Source: Stieleria marina (GTDB taxonomy: Bacteria; Planctomycetota; Planctomycetia; Pirellulales; Pirellulaceae). From it: a DNA stretch of 64,000 bases. The stretch covers positions 3,844,001 through 3,908,000 of the forward strand of contig CP036526.1 of the NCBI GenBank assembly GCA_007741555.1, written 5' to 3'. The notes under the pieces are model-generated. The model was not told the DNA's origin and searched no databases. It saw nothing but the letters and a program-made list of their open reading frames with translations. This document shows, one piece after another, positions 25,887 to 35,900 of the stretch. Numbering within the stretch: the first letter of the stretch is position 1; every line of letters starts with the position of its first letter. Position numbers and translations under genes: made by a program.

Positions 25887-26144
25887 ACGTACGCTGAAGC
25901 CGAGCGTCCCAATGTGCTGTTTATCGCAGTGGATGACTTGATTGATTGGGCGATGGATTTGTCGACGGAGCACACGGCAAAAACTCCGCACATGGATCCG
26001 CTCGCAAAACTCGGTGTGTTGTTCGCCATCGCCCACTGTGCCACTCTCGTCTTCGGTCCTTCGCGTGCCTGCGTGATGACAGGCGGGAAGCCTCTCCCAC
26101 GTTACAATGCCACGGTACTGAAAGTGCCGAAGGGCTGTGTTTAG
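25887..26144 (+). pseudogene. N-terminal sulfatase remnant with lost catalytic Cys
   Basis: The frame reads AEAERPNVLFIAVDDLIDWA, then TAKTPHMDPLAKLGVLFAIA, then FGPSRACVMTG and a stop at 26144. This is the start of an iduronate-sulfatase-like protein, but the catalytic Cys of CxPSR is Phe here (LVFGPSR), and the remaining 80 percent of the enzyme is missing. It has no signal peptide. It is a dead fragment in front of an intact sulfatase gene. Confidence 0.75.
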
Positions 26145-26251
26145 GACACTATAAAGCTTCTTCTCCGAAATGTTGGCATGCACTGTCCAATTTCGTCCTC
26201 GTTGGCACTAAAAAGAGCATCACAAACGAGACAACGTCTTCGAGAATCGAA

Positions 26252-29200
26252 ATGCAATTTGACCGAGATCTAAGCACTGCTGCTGTACGAATCCGCGCGG
26301 GCCTGAATCTTGCCGTGTTGATCGGCATGTTGGCGAGCGGGCACTGTCCAACCTTTGCGGCGACGGCCCCCGAAACAGCCGCGACGCAGCCGAATATTGT
26401 CTTCATTCTGACAGACGACCATCGCTGGGATAGCTACGGTGCTTCTGATAACGCTGGTGTTCGGACGCCAAACCTCGATCGAATTGCATCTCGTGGCACG
26501 CGATTTGAAAATGCGTTCGTCACCCTGGCCATCTGTTCGCCCAGTCGAGCTGCTTGCCTGACAGGAAGGTATGGCAGCGCGAATGGAGTGACCTCGGTTG
26601 GCAAAAAACCGCTCAACGACGGGGAAACAACCTTCGCCCACGCGCTGTCCAGCGCTGGCTACGCGACGGGAGTAACCGGTAAATGGCATTTGAAAACGAC
26701 ACCTGAAGAATGTGGTTTTGATTTCGCGTCGACCTGTTGGAGCAACGGTCCGTGGTACGACCGCAAGTTCACCGTTGACGGCAACCAGAAAGTGATGCCG
26801 GGTTTCGTTGACGATGTTGCTGCTGACGAATCAAGTCGTTTCATTGATCAAGCAACCCAGGCTGGCAAGCCATTCGTGCTGTGGTTCTGCACGCAAGTGC
26901 CTCACATGGATAGCAAATTCACGTGGCCGGCGAAGCAGGAGTATCTTGCCAAGTACAACGCCGACAAAATGCCGTTGCCGAAGACATGGAACGACGATCT
27001 CGCAGGAAAACCTGAATACCTCAACGCATCTCGCAATCGCACGCAGGCGATCAAGTATGGCTACGAAGATCCTGCCGCCATTCGCAATCATGCTCGTGAC
27101 TACTACGCCAGCGTCGAACAAATGGACGCGGCAGTTGGCCGGCTGATGAACGAAGTGCAGCGTCGCGGTCTGAGTGAAAACACGTGGTACATCTTCATGG
27201 GCGATAACGGCTGGTTTCTTGGCGAACACGGCATGACCAGCAAGGTGTTGCCTTACGAAGAATCCATGCGAGTTCCGATGGCGATTGCCGGTCCGAAGAC
27301 ATCAGCAAGAGTCTCCGAGGAACTGGTGATGAATATCGATCTGACCGCAACGATCTATGATCTAGCTGGCTTGCCGATCCCAACTTCGCTGCACGGTCGA
27401 AGCCTGTTGCCGATTGTCCAGGGCGAGACGCCGGCTGATTGGCGAACTAATTTTCTTTACGAAGCACCGACGCCGCAACTGGGCAGTCAACCGTTGTGGG
27501 CGGTCCGCAATGCTCGCTGGAAGTACGTCGAGACTCAAAGCGGTACTGCATCGGGCAATGTCTTTTCGGAATTGTACGACCTGCGGTCCGACGCGATCGA
27601 AGAATACAATCTTGCTGAAAATCCGAAGCACAGCGCCACGCTCAACAGTTTGCGAACCGCGTTGGTTCAACTTCGCGAAGCAATTGCGAATGGAGATTCA
27701 AGACTCGTTGCCGACAACACAGTAAAGCCGAAGCTAAGCGGTGACCCGCCGAAGATCCCAGTCGCTCCTCCCAAACCTCCGCGAACCGACATTCACATCA
27801 GTGGCGTCTATCCACACCTGACGACTTACGGCGTCTACAGCCAGAATGGTGCTCACTACAAACAAGGCCACAACGAATGCGGCATCGGAGCGATTGTTCC
27901 GTGGGCGGGTACATTGTGGATGGTGAATTACGCACCGCATCAACCAAGGGGCAGCGAACACAAGCTATTTTCAATCGATCCGGATTTGTCTCAGCCGATG
28001 ACAGTGCATCCCGAGAGCGTAGGCGGAACGCCGGCCGGACGCATGATTCACGCCGAATCGAAACAGTTGTTGATCGGCCATCATTTGATCGACGAGAACG
28101 GCAAAGTCCGAACGATTCAGCCAAAAGACATGCCGATCCGCGTGACCGCGATCGCGCGTCACCTGACTGATCCGGCCAACATGGTCTACTACATCGACAT
28201 GGAAGGATCCATCTGGGAAGCCAACGTTCACACTCTGGCCGTGAAGCGACTTTTCAAGAAACCCGTTCCCGGTTGGCACAGTAAAGGCGGCTACACGTCT
28301 CAGGGCCGATTGGTCATTTCCAACAACGGCGAACTTCATGTCGGCGACTACAAAGACGTATTGGTCGGTGGCAAAGCAAAGACGCCAGAAGAAGGCGGAG
28401 TGCTGGCTGAATTCGACGGCACGAATTGGAAGATCGTCGAACGGCGTCAGTTCACCGAAGTCACTGGGCCGAAGGGAATCACCGGCGGCAGCGACGGTAA
28501 CGATCCAATCTGGACCATGGGTTGGGATCGCCGCAGTGTTCGTTTGAAAGTACTGGACAACGGCCAGTGGCACACTTACTTGTTGCCCAAGGCTGCCTAT
28601 TGCAACGATGCCAGCCACGGTTGGTATACCGAATGGCCGCGCATTCGCGAAATCACCGACGGCCGCTGGATGATGGACATGCACGGGATGTTCTTCGACT
28701 TCCCCAAGACACTTTCCAGCACCAATACCGCAGGCATCAAGCCGATCGGCAGTCACCTGCGATACGTCCCGGACTTCTGTGACTGGAATGGCAACCTGGT
28801 ATTGGCGACTGACGAGACCAGCATTCAAGGCAACAACCTAGCCGGTCAACCGCAAAGCAATCTGTGGTTCGGCGAATACGACGATCTCAAAAGCTGGGGC
28901 CCCGCGAGTGGTTACGGTGGCCCATGGATTGAAGACGATGTGAAAGCCAAGCGTCCCTCGGATCCGTTTTTGGTAGCCGGTTTTGATCAACGCATGCTGC
29001 ACCTTGCGATTGGCCGGATTCGACCGGTTGCCAACACATTGATGCGGACCACCGACCGGTTACCAATCACGAACCTGCCCGATGAACTCGCCTCACTGCC
29101 TCGAGTCACGGTTCCTCGCGGTGACTGGCGTGACCCGGCGGCTGGTTTTGCATTCACGCTCAGCAAACCCGCCACGGTCTATCTTGCCGTCGATGGACGA

Positions 29201-30574
29201 GGCCACTCGCCCTTGCCGCCAGATTGGAAGTTGACGAACCTGACGTTGAACTGGAGCCCCAACGTCAAAGACAAAGTGTTCGTTCGCGAGTTTCCGGCCG
29301 GAAGCGTTTCGATACCAAGCAACATTGTCGAACACAACAAAGGCGCATTTGGAATGCCGCACATGGCATTCGTCGCAATACCAAAGGGTTTCACGAACGC
29401 ACTGAAACCAATCGGTACGGCCACTGTGACGAATCCGCCTGCGAAACAGGCGACTACGCAGGACAATGACTCGCCCGTTTGCGTGACGCTGCAGGTCGAC
29501 CAAAACGGCAATGGCGAGTGGACAGATTTCGACTCGATTGATGTGGCACCCGGAACGTACTTAGGGAAAGTTCTGCCGGCCGATCTTGATGCAGTGTGGT
29601 TGCGATTGATCACAGACCGAGATTGCGTTGCCACGGCCTTTTTGCATCAAACGACCAACCAATTTGTCGACGGAAAATCACCTGAGAACCAAGCATTGTT
29701 TGCTGGCTTGGCCGACGTCGGCCAAGAGTCTCTTGATGGTTTGGTCTATCCGGCAAAACGAAATCGAAACCTGCGAGTCATCACAGGCGACCAGCGTCAT
29801 TTCGATTTCACCAAATCCGACTTTCACTTTGAAGCCGACGACCCCGATTCAGAGCTCGCGAAGTTGCTGCGCGTCGAACCAGACTTTTCAGTCGACGAAG
29901 CATCGGTTCTGCTGACTCACAAGGGTATGCAGCTGCGACTACCAAAAGGCGCCGCGGCCTACAACAAGCCATTAGCATCTGGTTGGCCGAGAGCATCTCG
30001 CGAAGTCGAATCCGAACGACATCTCGCTAACATCCACGGCACGTTCTACGAAATCCCACTGGTCACCAACGGGGCGCCGCCTGCGTGGAACCTGATGCGA
30101 CCTGTCTCCAGCCACTCAAAGCAGATCGCCGATTTCTGTTCCTGGAACGGCTTGTTAGTCCTGAGCGGAATTCGCCCGGACGCCAAAAACGACGGCCATG
30201 TCTTTTGCGACGACGCACACAACACGGGTCTGTGGTTTGGCGGAATCGACGACCTATGGAAGTTGGGCAAGCCCATCGGCAACGGTGGCCCATGGTCAAA
30301 CACCAACGTCAAAAGCGGAATCCCTTCGGATCCGTACCTAATGAAAGGTTACGACAAAAAGACCGTCTCAATGTCGCATGACCATCCCAACACCGCCACC
30401 ATCACGCTGCAGATTGATTTGGATGGAAACGGCCTGTGGACAGATTACAAAACCTTCCCAGTCGCGAGCGACCAAACAGTGCAACACGAGTTTGCTGACG
30501 GTTTTTCAGCCTGCTGGGTCCGGGCGGTTTCCAACACCAATACCGCAGTAACCGTGCAATTCGAATATCGATAG
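26252..30574 (+). CDS. Exported sulfatase fused to a large duplicated C-terminal region
   Basis: This is 1440 residues from the ATG at 26252; the frame is open further upstream but that part overlaps the sulfatase remnant. After a signal region (LNLAVLIGMLASGHCPTFAA) comes a full S1 sulfatase of about 450 residues: IVFILTDDHRWDSYG, C95 in ICSPSRAAC (formylglycine site), GVTGKWHLKTTPEECG, FMGDNGWFLGEHG. A Pro-rich linker leads to about 900 residues of mainly beta character. Two related segments are seen near residues 810-925 (DFCDWNGNLVL, then LWFGEYDDL, GGPW, PSDPFLVAGFD) and 1262-1375 (DFCSWNGLLVL, then LWFGGIDDL, GGPW, PSDPYLMKGYD). The C-terminal family is unknown to me. A periplasmic sulfatase acting on a polymer bound by the tail is an inference. 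Confidence 0.8.
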   Translation: MQFDRDLSTAAVRIRAGLNLAVLIGMLASGHCPTFAATAPETAATQPNIVFILTDDHRWDSYGASDNAGVRTPNLDRIASRGTRFENAFVTLAICSPSRAACLTGRYGSANGVTSVGKKPLNDGETTFAHALSSAGYATGVTGKWHLKTTPEECGFDFASTCWSNGPWYDRKFTVDGNQKVMPGFVDDVAADESSRFIDQATQAGKPFVLWFCTQVPHMDSKFTWPAKQEYLAKYNADKMPLPKTWNDDLAGKPEYLNASRNRTQAIKYGYEDPAAIRNHARDYYASVEQMDAAVGRLMNEVQRRGLSENTWYIFMGDNGWFLGEHGMTSKVLPYEESMRVPMAIAGPKTSARVSEELVMNIDLTATIYDLAGLPIPTSLHGRSLLPIVQGETPADWRTNFLYEAPTPQLGSQPLWAVRNARWKYVETQSGTASGNVFSELYDLRSDAIEEYNLAENPKHSATLNSLRTALVQLREAIANGDSRLVADNTVKPKLSGDPPKIPVAPPKPPRTDIHISGVYPHLTTYGVYSQNGAHYKQGHNECGIGAIVPWAGTLWMVNYAPHQPRGSEHKLFSIDPDLSQPMTVHPESVGGTPAGRMIHAESKQLLIGHHLIDENGKVRTIQPKDMPIRVTAIARHLTDPANMVYYIDMEGSIWEANVHTLAVKRLFKKPVPGWHSKGGYTSQGRLVISNNGELHVGDYKDVLVGGKAKTPEEGGVLAEFDGTNWKIVERRQFTEVTGPKGITGGSDGNDPIWTMGWDRRSVRLKVLDNGQWHTYLLPKAAYCNDASHGWYTEWPRIREITDGRWMMDMHGMFFDFPKTLSSTNTAGIKPIGSHLRYVPDFCDWNGNLVLATDETSIQGNNLAGQPQSNLWFGEYDDLKSWGPASGYGGPWIEDDVKAKRPSDPFLVAGFDQRMLHLAIGRIRPVANTLMRTTDRLPITNLPDELASLPRVTVPRGDWRDPAAGFAFTLSKPATVYLAVDGRGHSPLPPDWKLTNLTLNWSPNVKDKVFVREFPAGSVSIPSNIVEHNKGAFGMPHMAFVAIPKGFTNALKPIGTATVTNPPAKQATTQDNDSPVCVTLQVDQNGNGEWTDFDSIDVAPGTYLGKVLPADLDAVWLRLITDRDCVATAFLHQTTNQFVDGKSPENQALFAGLADVGQESLDGLVYPAKRNRNLRVITGDQRHFDFTKSDFHFEADDPDSELAKLLRVEPDFSVDEASVLLTHKGMQLRLPKGAAAYNKPLASGWPRASREVESERHLANIHGTFYEIPLVTNGAPPAWNLMRPVSSHSKQIADFCSWNGLLVLSGIRPDAKNDGHVFCDDAHNTGLWFGGIDDLWKLGKPIGNGGPWSNTNVKSGIPSDPYLMKGYDKKTVSMSHDHPNTATITLQIDLDGNGLWTDYKTFPVASDQTVQHEFADGFSACWVRAVSNTNTAVTVQFEYR

Positions 30575-30927
30575 GCCGGCAGTCGACGCGAGCAATGCGG
30601 ATCGGCCAGGCATTTGGCTGGTGGCGATACGAAGGGTGACGACACAAGAAAGGCCAGTCCTTCCGGTACATAATTTTCCCGCGTCTTATGCAAACTGGCA
30701 GCGAAAATGATCAAGCGCACTTTCTGGATCAGACGTCGATTTAGGGCAAAGCGGCCTTTTCGATCGAATCGAACTGTATAATTTCTGCGAACAACATTGG
30801 ACCAACCACGTGAACGAAAGCGTTGCGATCGAAAATCACCGTGGCAAACATTTTTTCGCAACCGAGTGTTCACAGCAACGCAGTGTGATGGGCCAAATAG
30901 CTTGCGACGACTTGCAGAGGGCACGAA
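30575..30927. other. Intergenic stretch
   Basis: About 350 bases precede the carboxypeptidase-regulatory-like gene. No gene, terminator or repeat is evident; the promoter of the following gene presumably lies here. Confidence 0.35.
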
Positions 30928-32439
30928 ATGATCCATCGTCTACGACAGTTCTTGGCATTGATTTTCTTGATCGCTGGCGTTCATTTGCCGGCGGTGGCTC
31001 AGCAGATGCCTGCCAGAACATTTGAGGGCACGGTTGTTGATCAACAGGGGCAGCCAATCGCGGGGGCCATGCTGTGGTATCGGTATGCGTCTGAACGGCC
31101 CCTCTTCAAGCCGTTGGAGATGGAAACGCGTGCGGACGCTCAAGGGCGGTTCGTTTTGGAAGTGCCATCAGTCACTGAATCCGAAAACTTGGTGGCGTCC
31201 AGTCGTTCGATACTTTGGGCATGGGCGCCTGGCTACGCTCTCGGTTTTTCTGAACGGCATTGGCTTGACCAAGAAACCAAACGCATCGAACTCGCACCGG
31301 CGACCGACACGTCGTTCGTCGTTGTCGATGTGAACGGGGAACCTGTTACAGATGTCTTGGTCGAACCACAGAACTACCGGAATTGGCTCGGTTACGACTT
31401 GGTCCCCAACCTGGCGGTGACTCAGTTGCGTCGCCGCACGGACAAAGACGGACGGGTCAAGTTTCCTTCACTGTTGAAAGAAAAACTGTTTAGGTTGCGT
31501 TTGACGTCGGTGGATTTTGGCATTCAAACAATACGGCCAGGCATGCAACCCAGCGAACCCGCGGAGCGAACTATCACGCTGCGACAAGTCAGTAGGATCG
31601 AAGGACGCGTGGTTGCCGACCACCTGGCTTGGTGCGGAGGCATCAAACTGCATTTCAGTACCGAAAAACCATTTGCGGCCGGAAAGACGAAACGTCCGCC
31701 GTGGCCAACGGAAGGTAAGGCAACCGCAGTGACTGACAAGACTGGACGTTTTGTAGTACCTGTGATTGCAGAAGGCCGAGTGCGTATTGAACATTCGATT
31801 TTGTCGAACGACGTTCACGCAAGGCCATTGTTTCCAGATGCAAGACTCGTTGAAGGTTTAGCCACCAAGCTTGAGATCCCGATGCAGCGATTGGTTCCGA
31901 TTCGTGGGGCGATCATTGCGAAAGAAACTCGCATGCCAATGAAAGGCATCAAGATCCATGTCTACTATGGCTCGTATCGCCAAGGCACTGATGTCGTGAG
32001 TGATGCCAACGGCGAGTTCGCAGCTTGGGTGCTGCCTGGGAAAGTAAGGTTTCAACCGATGAACCTCTCGGCAACGAAATACAGCCAACTCGGGGCCCCC
32101 AAGCAAAACGAAGTGCCCGAGGACGTCCCCGAAGACGAGGCATTTGAACTTCCAGCGATTGAAGTCGTTCCGACCGAACCACTGCAGGGACTTCTGGTTG
32201 ATCAGGACGATAAACCTGTCGCCGAAGCACGTGTCATCGCTTACTACAACAATTATCTTTGTTCTTCGGCAACGTCCGATGCAGATGGAAAGTTTCTGCT
32301 GGGAAAGTTCCCCACCCAGATTGATTTCAAGCACGCAACCTATCGCGTGGTACTTGATGAACACGAAACGCGGCACATGAGAGACGGCGATGTTCAGATT
32401 GAACCAACCCAAACGTTAAAGATCCAAGTGCGTCGCTGA
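30928..32439 (+). CDS. Exported protein with carboxypeptidase-regulatory-like repeats
   Basis: This 503-residue protein has a signal peptide (FLALIFLIAGVHLPAVAQ). It is built of beta-sandwich repeats of the CarboxypepD_reg type: FEGTVVDQQGQPIAGAMLWY with ADAQGRFVLEVP; RIEGRVVADHLAW with TDKTGRFVVPV; PIRGAIIAKETRMPMKG with SDANGEFAAWVLPGK; and PLQGLLVDQDDKPVAEARVI with SDADGKFLLGKF. The G-F motif in each repeat is typical. No catalytic site is present. Such proteins are usually structural or binding modules at the cell surface. Confidence 0.75.
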   Translation: MIHRLRQFLALIFLIAGVHLPAVAQQMPARTFEGTVVDQQGQPIAGAMLWYRYASERPLFKPLEMETRADAQGRFVLEVPSVTESENLVASSRSILWAWAPGYALGFSERHWLDQETKRIELAPATDTSFVVVDVNGEPVTDVLVEPQNYRNWLGYDLVPNLAVTQLRRRTDKDGRVKFPSLLKEKLFRLRLTSVDFGIQTIRPGMQPSEPAERTITLRQVSRIEGRVVADHLAWCGGIKLHFSTEKPFAAGKTKRPPWPTEGKATAVTDKTGRFVVPVIAEGRVRIEHSILSNDVHARPLFPDARLVEGLATKLEIPMQRLVPIRGAIIAKETRMPMKGIKIHVYYGSYRQGTDVVSDANGEFAAWVLPGKVRFQPMNLSATKYSQLGAPKQNEVPEDVPEDEAFELPAIEVVPTEPLQGLLVDQDDKPVAEARVIAYYNNYLCSSATSDADGKFLLGKFPTQIDFKHATYRVVLDEHETRHMRDGDVQIEPTQTLKIQVRR

Positions 32440-32595
32440 CGGTGCCCAAAGCAAACAACTTCTTTAGCCTTCGTACACTTCAATTGTGAATTTCGACTGC
32501 CGATACGCAGCGCCACTGGTTGGTTGACTGTGCCCTCCGCCCCGTGACCCATGATGCACACACGCCTTGCAGACTGTTTGCATGAAGGACGGCGG

Positions 32596-32733
32596 ATGCG
32601 ATCTCATACAATTCTTGTCCTGGTATTTACGGTTCAAGCCATACTTTTGGCCGACGAGCCAAAGGCCCGGATCGACGCGAAGGATGGGGGCGATGATTTG
32701 GCATCAATGTGGAATGAAAATTGGGCCGAGTAA
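32596..32733 (+). pseudogene. Truncated exported protein, start only
   Basis: A Met at 32596 begins a signal peptide (SHTILVLVFTVQAILLA) followed by a short charged segment and a stop at 32733. The second half lies over antisense transposase-like sequence, so the original gene was probably cut by an insertion. The parent protein is not recognisable. Confidence 0.35.
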
Positions 32734-32870
32734 AGCTCCAGTCCTTCACCGAGCACTCGCTCAAACACAGCGTATTCATCTTCCTTGCGAAAAATACTCT
32801 GCAGAGCATCGCCGCGGTTCAGAGCGTGATAAGCACCACCCGCCACATCGAGACGTCTCTGTTGAGGCAT
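32700..32870 (-). pseudogene. N-terminal remnant of a REP-associated tyrosine transposase (RAYT, IS200-like)
   Basis: MPQQRRLDVAGGAYHALNRG, then AVFERVLGEGLELY and FSFHIDA match the start of Y1-type RAYT proteins up to just before the expected MPNHWH motif, which is absent. The HUH histidines and catalytic Tyr are therefore missing. About 55 residues remain. No flanking REP hairpins were found. Confidence 0.7.
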
Positions 32871-32991
32871 CGTGATCACCTCAAGCAAGGAACGAGTTGA
32901 AATCCAATGACACCAACCGATTCAGGCAAGCCAAAAAGACCCCCGTCCCAATCGTGTTCGGCACGGCGATTACACGTCCCCCGATTCCACT

Positions 32992-33255
32992 ATGCACACG
33001 ATGGCCGCCGGCACGTACGATCTGTGGACCGGCACCACCAAGAACCAGACCGGCCAGACCCAATCCACTCAAACGGGTGGCCTTCCGACCGGCGGCGTTG
33101 ACTCGCTTATCATGACCACGTTCAATAACCAAGATGGCTCGGCATTCACCTTCGACAATATGTCGTTCAACACCATTACAGCAGTCCCCGAGCCCAGCAG
33201 TTTTGCTCTGCTCGGCATCGGCATGCTTGGAATCGTCGCCCGTCGACGCAGGTAG
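32992..33255 (+). pseudogene. C-terminal remnant of a PEP-CTERM protein
   Basis: The last 24 residues are a clear exosortase sorting signal: VPEPSSFALLGIGMLG, then a basic RRRR end. The 60 or so residues before it (GSAFTFDNMSFNTITA) look like the tail of a beta-rich surface protein, but there is no signal peptide and no start of the protein, so the gene appears truncated. A strong terminator hairpin follows. Confidence 0.65.
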
Positions 33256-33298
33256 AATAACCACAATTGATTTGTAGACGTTGATTGAAGACTCAGAA

Positions 33299-33328
33299 AG
33301 CCGCCCAAGACAACGGGCGGCTTTTTTT
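33299..33328 (+). terminator. Rho-independent terminator
   Basis: AGCCGCCC at 33299-33306, an 8-base loop, GGGCGGCT at 33315-33322, then a run of seven T ending at 33328. It would end transcription of the PEP-CTERM remnant. Confidence 0.85.
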
Positions 33329-33412
33329 GTTTGTGGAATGGAAGGGGCGTCTTTGCCAGGCGTGCAGAGCTTCGGTTTCTTTGTCAATCAGCACCTTGCT
33401 ACGCCAGTTTTT

Positions 33413-34124
33413 GGCTGATGGCTCCGAGTGAGATGAAGGGAATCGATTTGGTCGCTCGCGTTCATCACAATCGCAAGGTAGATTTTCGGAAAGGACTCAT
33501 GCAGGGATACGTTGATCAACTCGTCGCGTATCATCGCCCGCAGCGTCAAGCATGGATGAGTAAACAAGAGTACGACGCCTATCCCTTGGCTGTCCTTGTT
33601 CGCCACTTGAAATACATGGTGGAGCAGAGAGGTTTTCGCACATGGGAAATCACATTGGCCACCACGCTTCTGAACACCAATAGTTATGAAGCGGAGGAAC
33701 TTGCCTCGCTCTATCGTCGCCCCGGGCTGGTGGATTTACATATTTGAAATTTGAAAACGCATATGGACACCTTCGCTGCAAGAGCCCACAGGTGGAGCGC
33801 AAAGAAATTTGCTCTCACATGATCGGATACAACTCGGTCTGCGCGGCGATGCTGGCTTCAGCGTTGAAGTATGTACTCAGCTCGACGCGACTGTTTTTTA
33901 CCGGAGCGATGCAAGCAGTCGAAGAATTGGCCTCCAGCTTGCGACTAGGGTCTGGTCGCCATCATGAGCAATCGACGAACCTGCTCGAAACCATCTTCGA
34001 ACTCAGGGTTAGCGATCAACTCGGACGTCAAGAAAAACGCAACCTCAAACGCAGGCAAAAGAACTACAAGCTGATGCACTCACCGCGGAACCCGAACCGA
34101 AACCGTTTCGCCACAGCAGCTTAG
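33413..34124 (+). pseudogene. IS4-family transposase, C-terminal remnant with stop and frameshift
   Basis: The first part reads IDLVARVHHNRKVDFRKG, YHRPQRQAWMSKQEYDAYPL, then VLVRHLKYMVEQRGFRTWEI and ASLYRRPGLVDLHI, the DDE-fold region of planctomycete IS4 transposases. A TGA at 33745-33747 (probably CGA once) is followed in the same frame by NLKTHM; the reading then continues one frame over as HLRCKSPQVERKEICSHMIG, YNSVCAAMLASALKY and a C-terminal NPNRNRFATAA ending at 34124. The N-terminal half and the element's inverted repeats are missing. Confidence 0.8.
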
Positions 34125-34302
34125 ACTTCTCCCCGCGCCCTTCGCTCGCGTCCCCTTTTCCTCGCTCAAGGCATCAGCCTGTTTAGCGACGTGGTTGGCG
34201 TGGTTAATCAGGCTCTCGAGGAGATCGCAAACAGAATGTCACAAGTCCGAACGCTATTCCGCATGATGTCAGAACGAAAGGCCATTCGCTACGATTAGGC
34301 AG

Positions 34303-35571
34303 ATGGAAAACACCTTCTACAATCAGTTCGATACCGAATCTCTGTCTGGATCCGACGGCAAGCGTCCAGACGACTATCGCACGCCGTTTCAAGTCGACCG
34401 GGATCGGATTCTTTACACGTCAGCGTTTCGCCGTCTACAGAACAAAACGCAGGTATTTCTGTCCGGTGAGTATGACTTCTATCGCACGCGACTCACCCAT
34501 TCGCTGGAAGTCGCTCAGATTGGCCGTTCAATTTGCAGCCGCTTGAAGGCGACCAGCGATCTGCTTGGCGACGACTACTACATCGATTCCGATCTCGTCG
34601 AAGCTGCTTGCCTCTCTCACGACATTGGGCATCCGCCATTTGGCCACGCCGGTGAGCGAGTGCTTCACAACCTGATGCGAGATCAGGGAGGATTTGAGGG
34701 CAACGCCCAGACGTTGCGACTGTTGACGGAGACGATCTATGGGCAGCGCGGCATGGATCCAACGCGAGCGTTCCTGGATGCCACGCTGAAGTACAAAACA
34801 CTGCTGTCCGAGACTCCCGATGCATCCAATCATTTTGTCTATGACACGCAAAGGCAGTTCCTTGATTTCACTTTCGGTGACAATTTATTCGTGTCTGAAC
34901 TTCAGCCCGGCAAGCAACGCAACGGCTTTAAATCGATTGAGTGCCAGATAATGGATTGGGCTGATGATACCGCTTACTCGTTGAACGACATCGTCGACGG
35001 CGTCAATGCGGGCTTCATCAACTTGGAACACCTGGAACGCTGGGCAGCGGAGAACAACATTCAGGCCGAGAATGCAAAGCACATCGATCGAATTTGTGAC
35101 GCCATTCGCCGTCGTCGTTTAGAGCCATTGATGGGCAGCAAGATCGGTGGCTTCATCGCAGCAGCTGACATTGTTCCTGCACCAGACAATTTCATGTCGT
35201 CCCACACCGCGCGCTTTCGCTATGCGGTCACTGTCGAACGAGAGGCGGCGGAAGAGTCGAAGCTCTATAAGCGAGTCTCGCTGGATCTTGTCTTCCGCTC
35301 GCCACAACTACAGCAATTGGATCACAAGGCAGAGCGGGTGCTCGGCGAACTCTACAACATTTTCGCTGACAACTACTTTGGCGGCCGGTCGCAGCCATTG
35401 CGTCTGCTGCCCGACGAAACTGAAGCCGAGTTGAAAGCAGCGGAGGGCGATCAACCTGCGTCGGCCCGGATTATCTGTGACACGATTGCAAAGATGACCG
35501 ATCGCTTCGCCGTCCGCACGTACCGCAGACTCATCGATCCGGAGTTCGGAAGTATCGTGGACCTGCTGTAA
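34303..35571 (+). CDS. dgt: dGTP triphosphohydrolase-like HD protein (dNTPase)
   Basis: This 422-residue HD-superfamily enzyme is expected to cut dNTPs to nucleoside plus triphosphate in the cytoplasm. FRRLQNKTQVF and YDFYRTRLTHSLEV (His66) are followed by His106-Asp107 in LSHDIGHPPFGHAGE, with further His at 110 and 115, and the later metal Asp in MDWADDTAYSLND. Length and order match the dGTPase type 1/2 family. It is an intact gene among mobile-element remnants and has no operon partner. Such enzymes control nucleotide pools and in some bacteria starve phages of dNTPs; no sign here shows which role applies. Confidence 0.9.
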   Translation: MENTFYNQFDTESLSGSDGKRPDDYRTPFQVDRDRILYTSAFRRLQNKTQVFLSGEYDFYRTRLTHSLEVAQIGRSICSRLKATSDLLGDDYYIDSDLVEAACLSHDIGHPPFGHAGERVLHNLMRDQGGFEGNAQTLRLLTETIYGQRGMDPTRAFLDATLKYKTLLSETPDASNHFVYDTQRQFLDFTFGDNLFVSELQPGKQRNGFKSIECQIMDWADDTAYSLNDIVDGVNAGFINLEHLERWAAENNIQAENAKHIDRICDAIRRRRLEPLMGSKIGGFIAAADIVPAPDNFMSSHTARFRYAVTVEREAAEESKLYKRVSLDLVFRSPQLQQLDHKAERVLGELYNIFADNYFGGRSQPLRLLPDETEAELKAAEGDQPASARIICDTIAKMTDRFAVRTYRRLIDPEFGSIVDLL

Positions 35572-35760
35572 AGGACAAAACACAGGCTGGTCGCAACGCA
35601 ACCCAACGAAACATCGTTAAGAAACGCAGTAATGGGACGCACAGCATTGTGAAGGGGGTCATTTCGCTTGGCGTCACAAGCTCTGGCCGTTACAGCATCG
35701 ATTTCTTCGGGTTCACAGAATCAAGTCGTTGAAGCCGATGGCGGGCACTAGTCGCTGAAC

Positions 35761-35900
35761 TGTCCGAAGGCTCATCAGACGATCTTTCACAACTCGCAGC
35801 ACTACGACGCATTCTTAAGAGTGATCGGTCAAGGATTCGAAGAATCGGCCACGGACGGAGCCTTCATTTGCTGCCTGCCGGACCATTGGCGAGGCATTCT
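35761..35900 (+). pseudogene. Possible RAYT-type transposase fragment
   Basis: The frame reads QTIFHNSQHYDAFLRVIGQG, then FICCLPDHWRG, which resembles the part of RAYT proteins leading to the MPNHWH motif (here LPDHWRG, with the second HUH His lost). It is bounded by a stop upstream at 35749 and drifts into unrelated sequence downstream. The match is short, so this is tentative. Confidence 0.3.

Noticed and set aside
18346-26144. The two sulfatase fragments as halves of one split gene
   Set aside because: The C-terminal piece resembles heparan N-sulfatase-like enzymes and the N-terminal piece iduronate-sulfatase-like ones, on opposite strands, so they more likely come from different genes.
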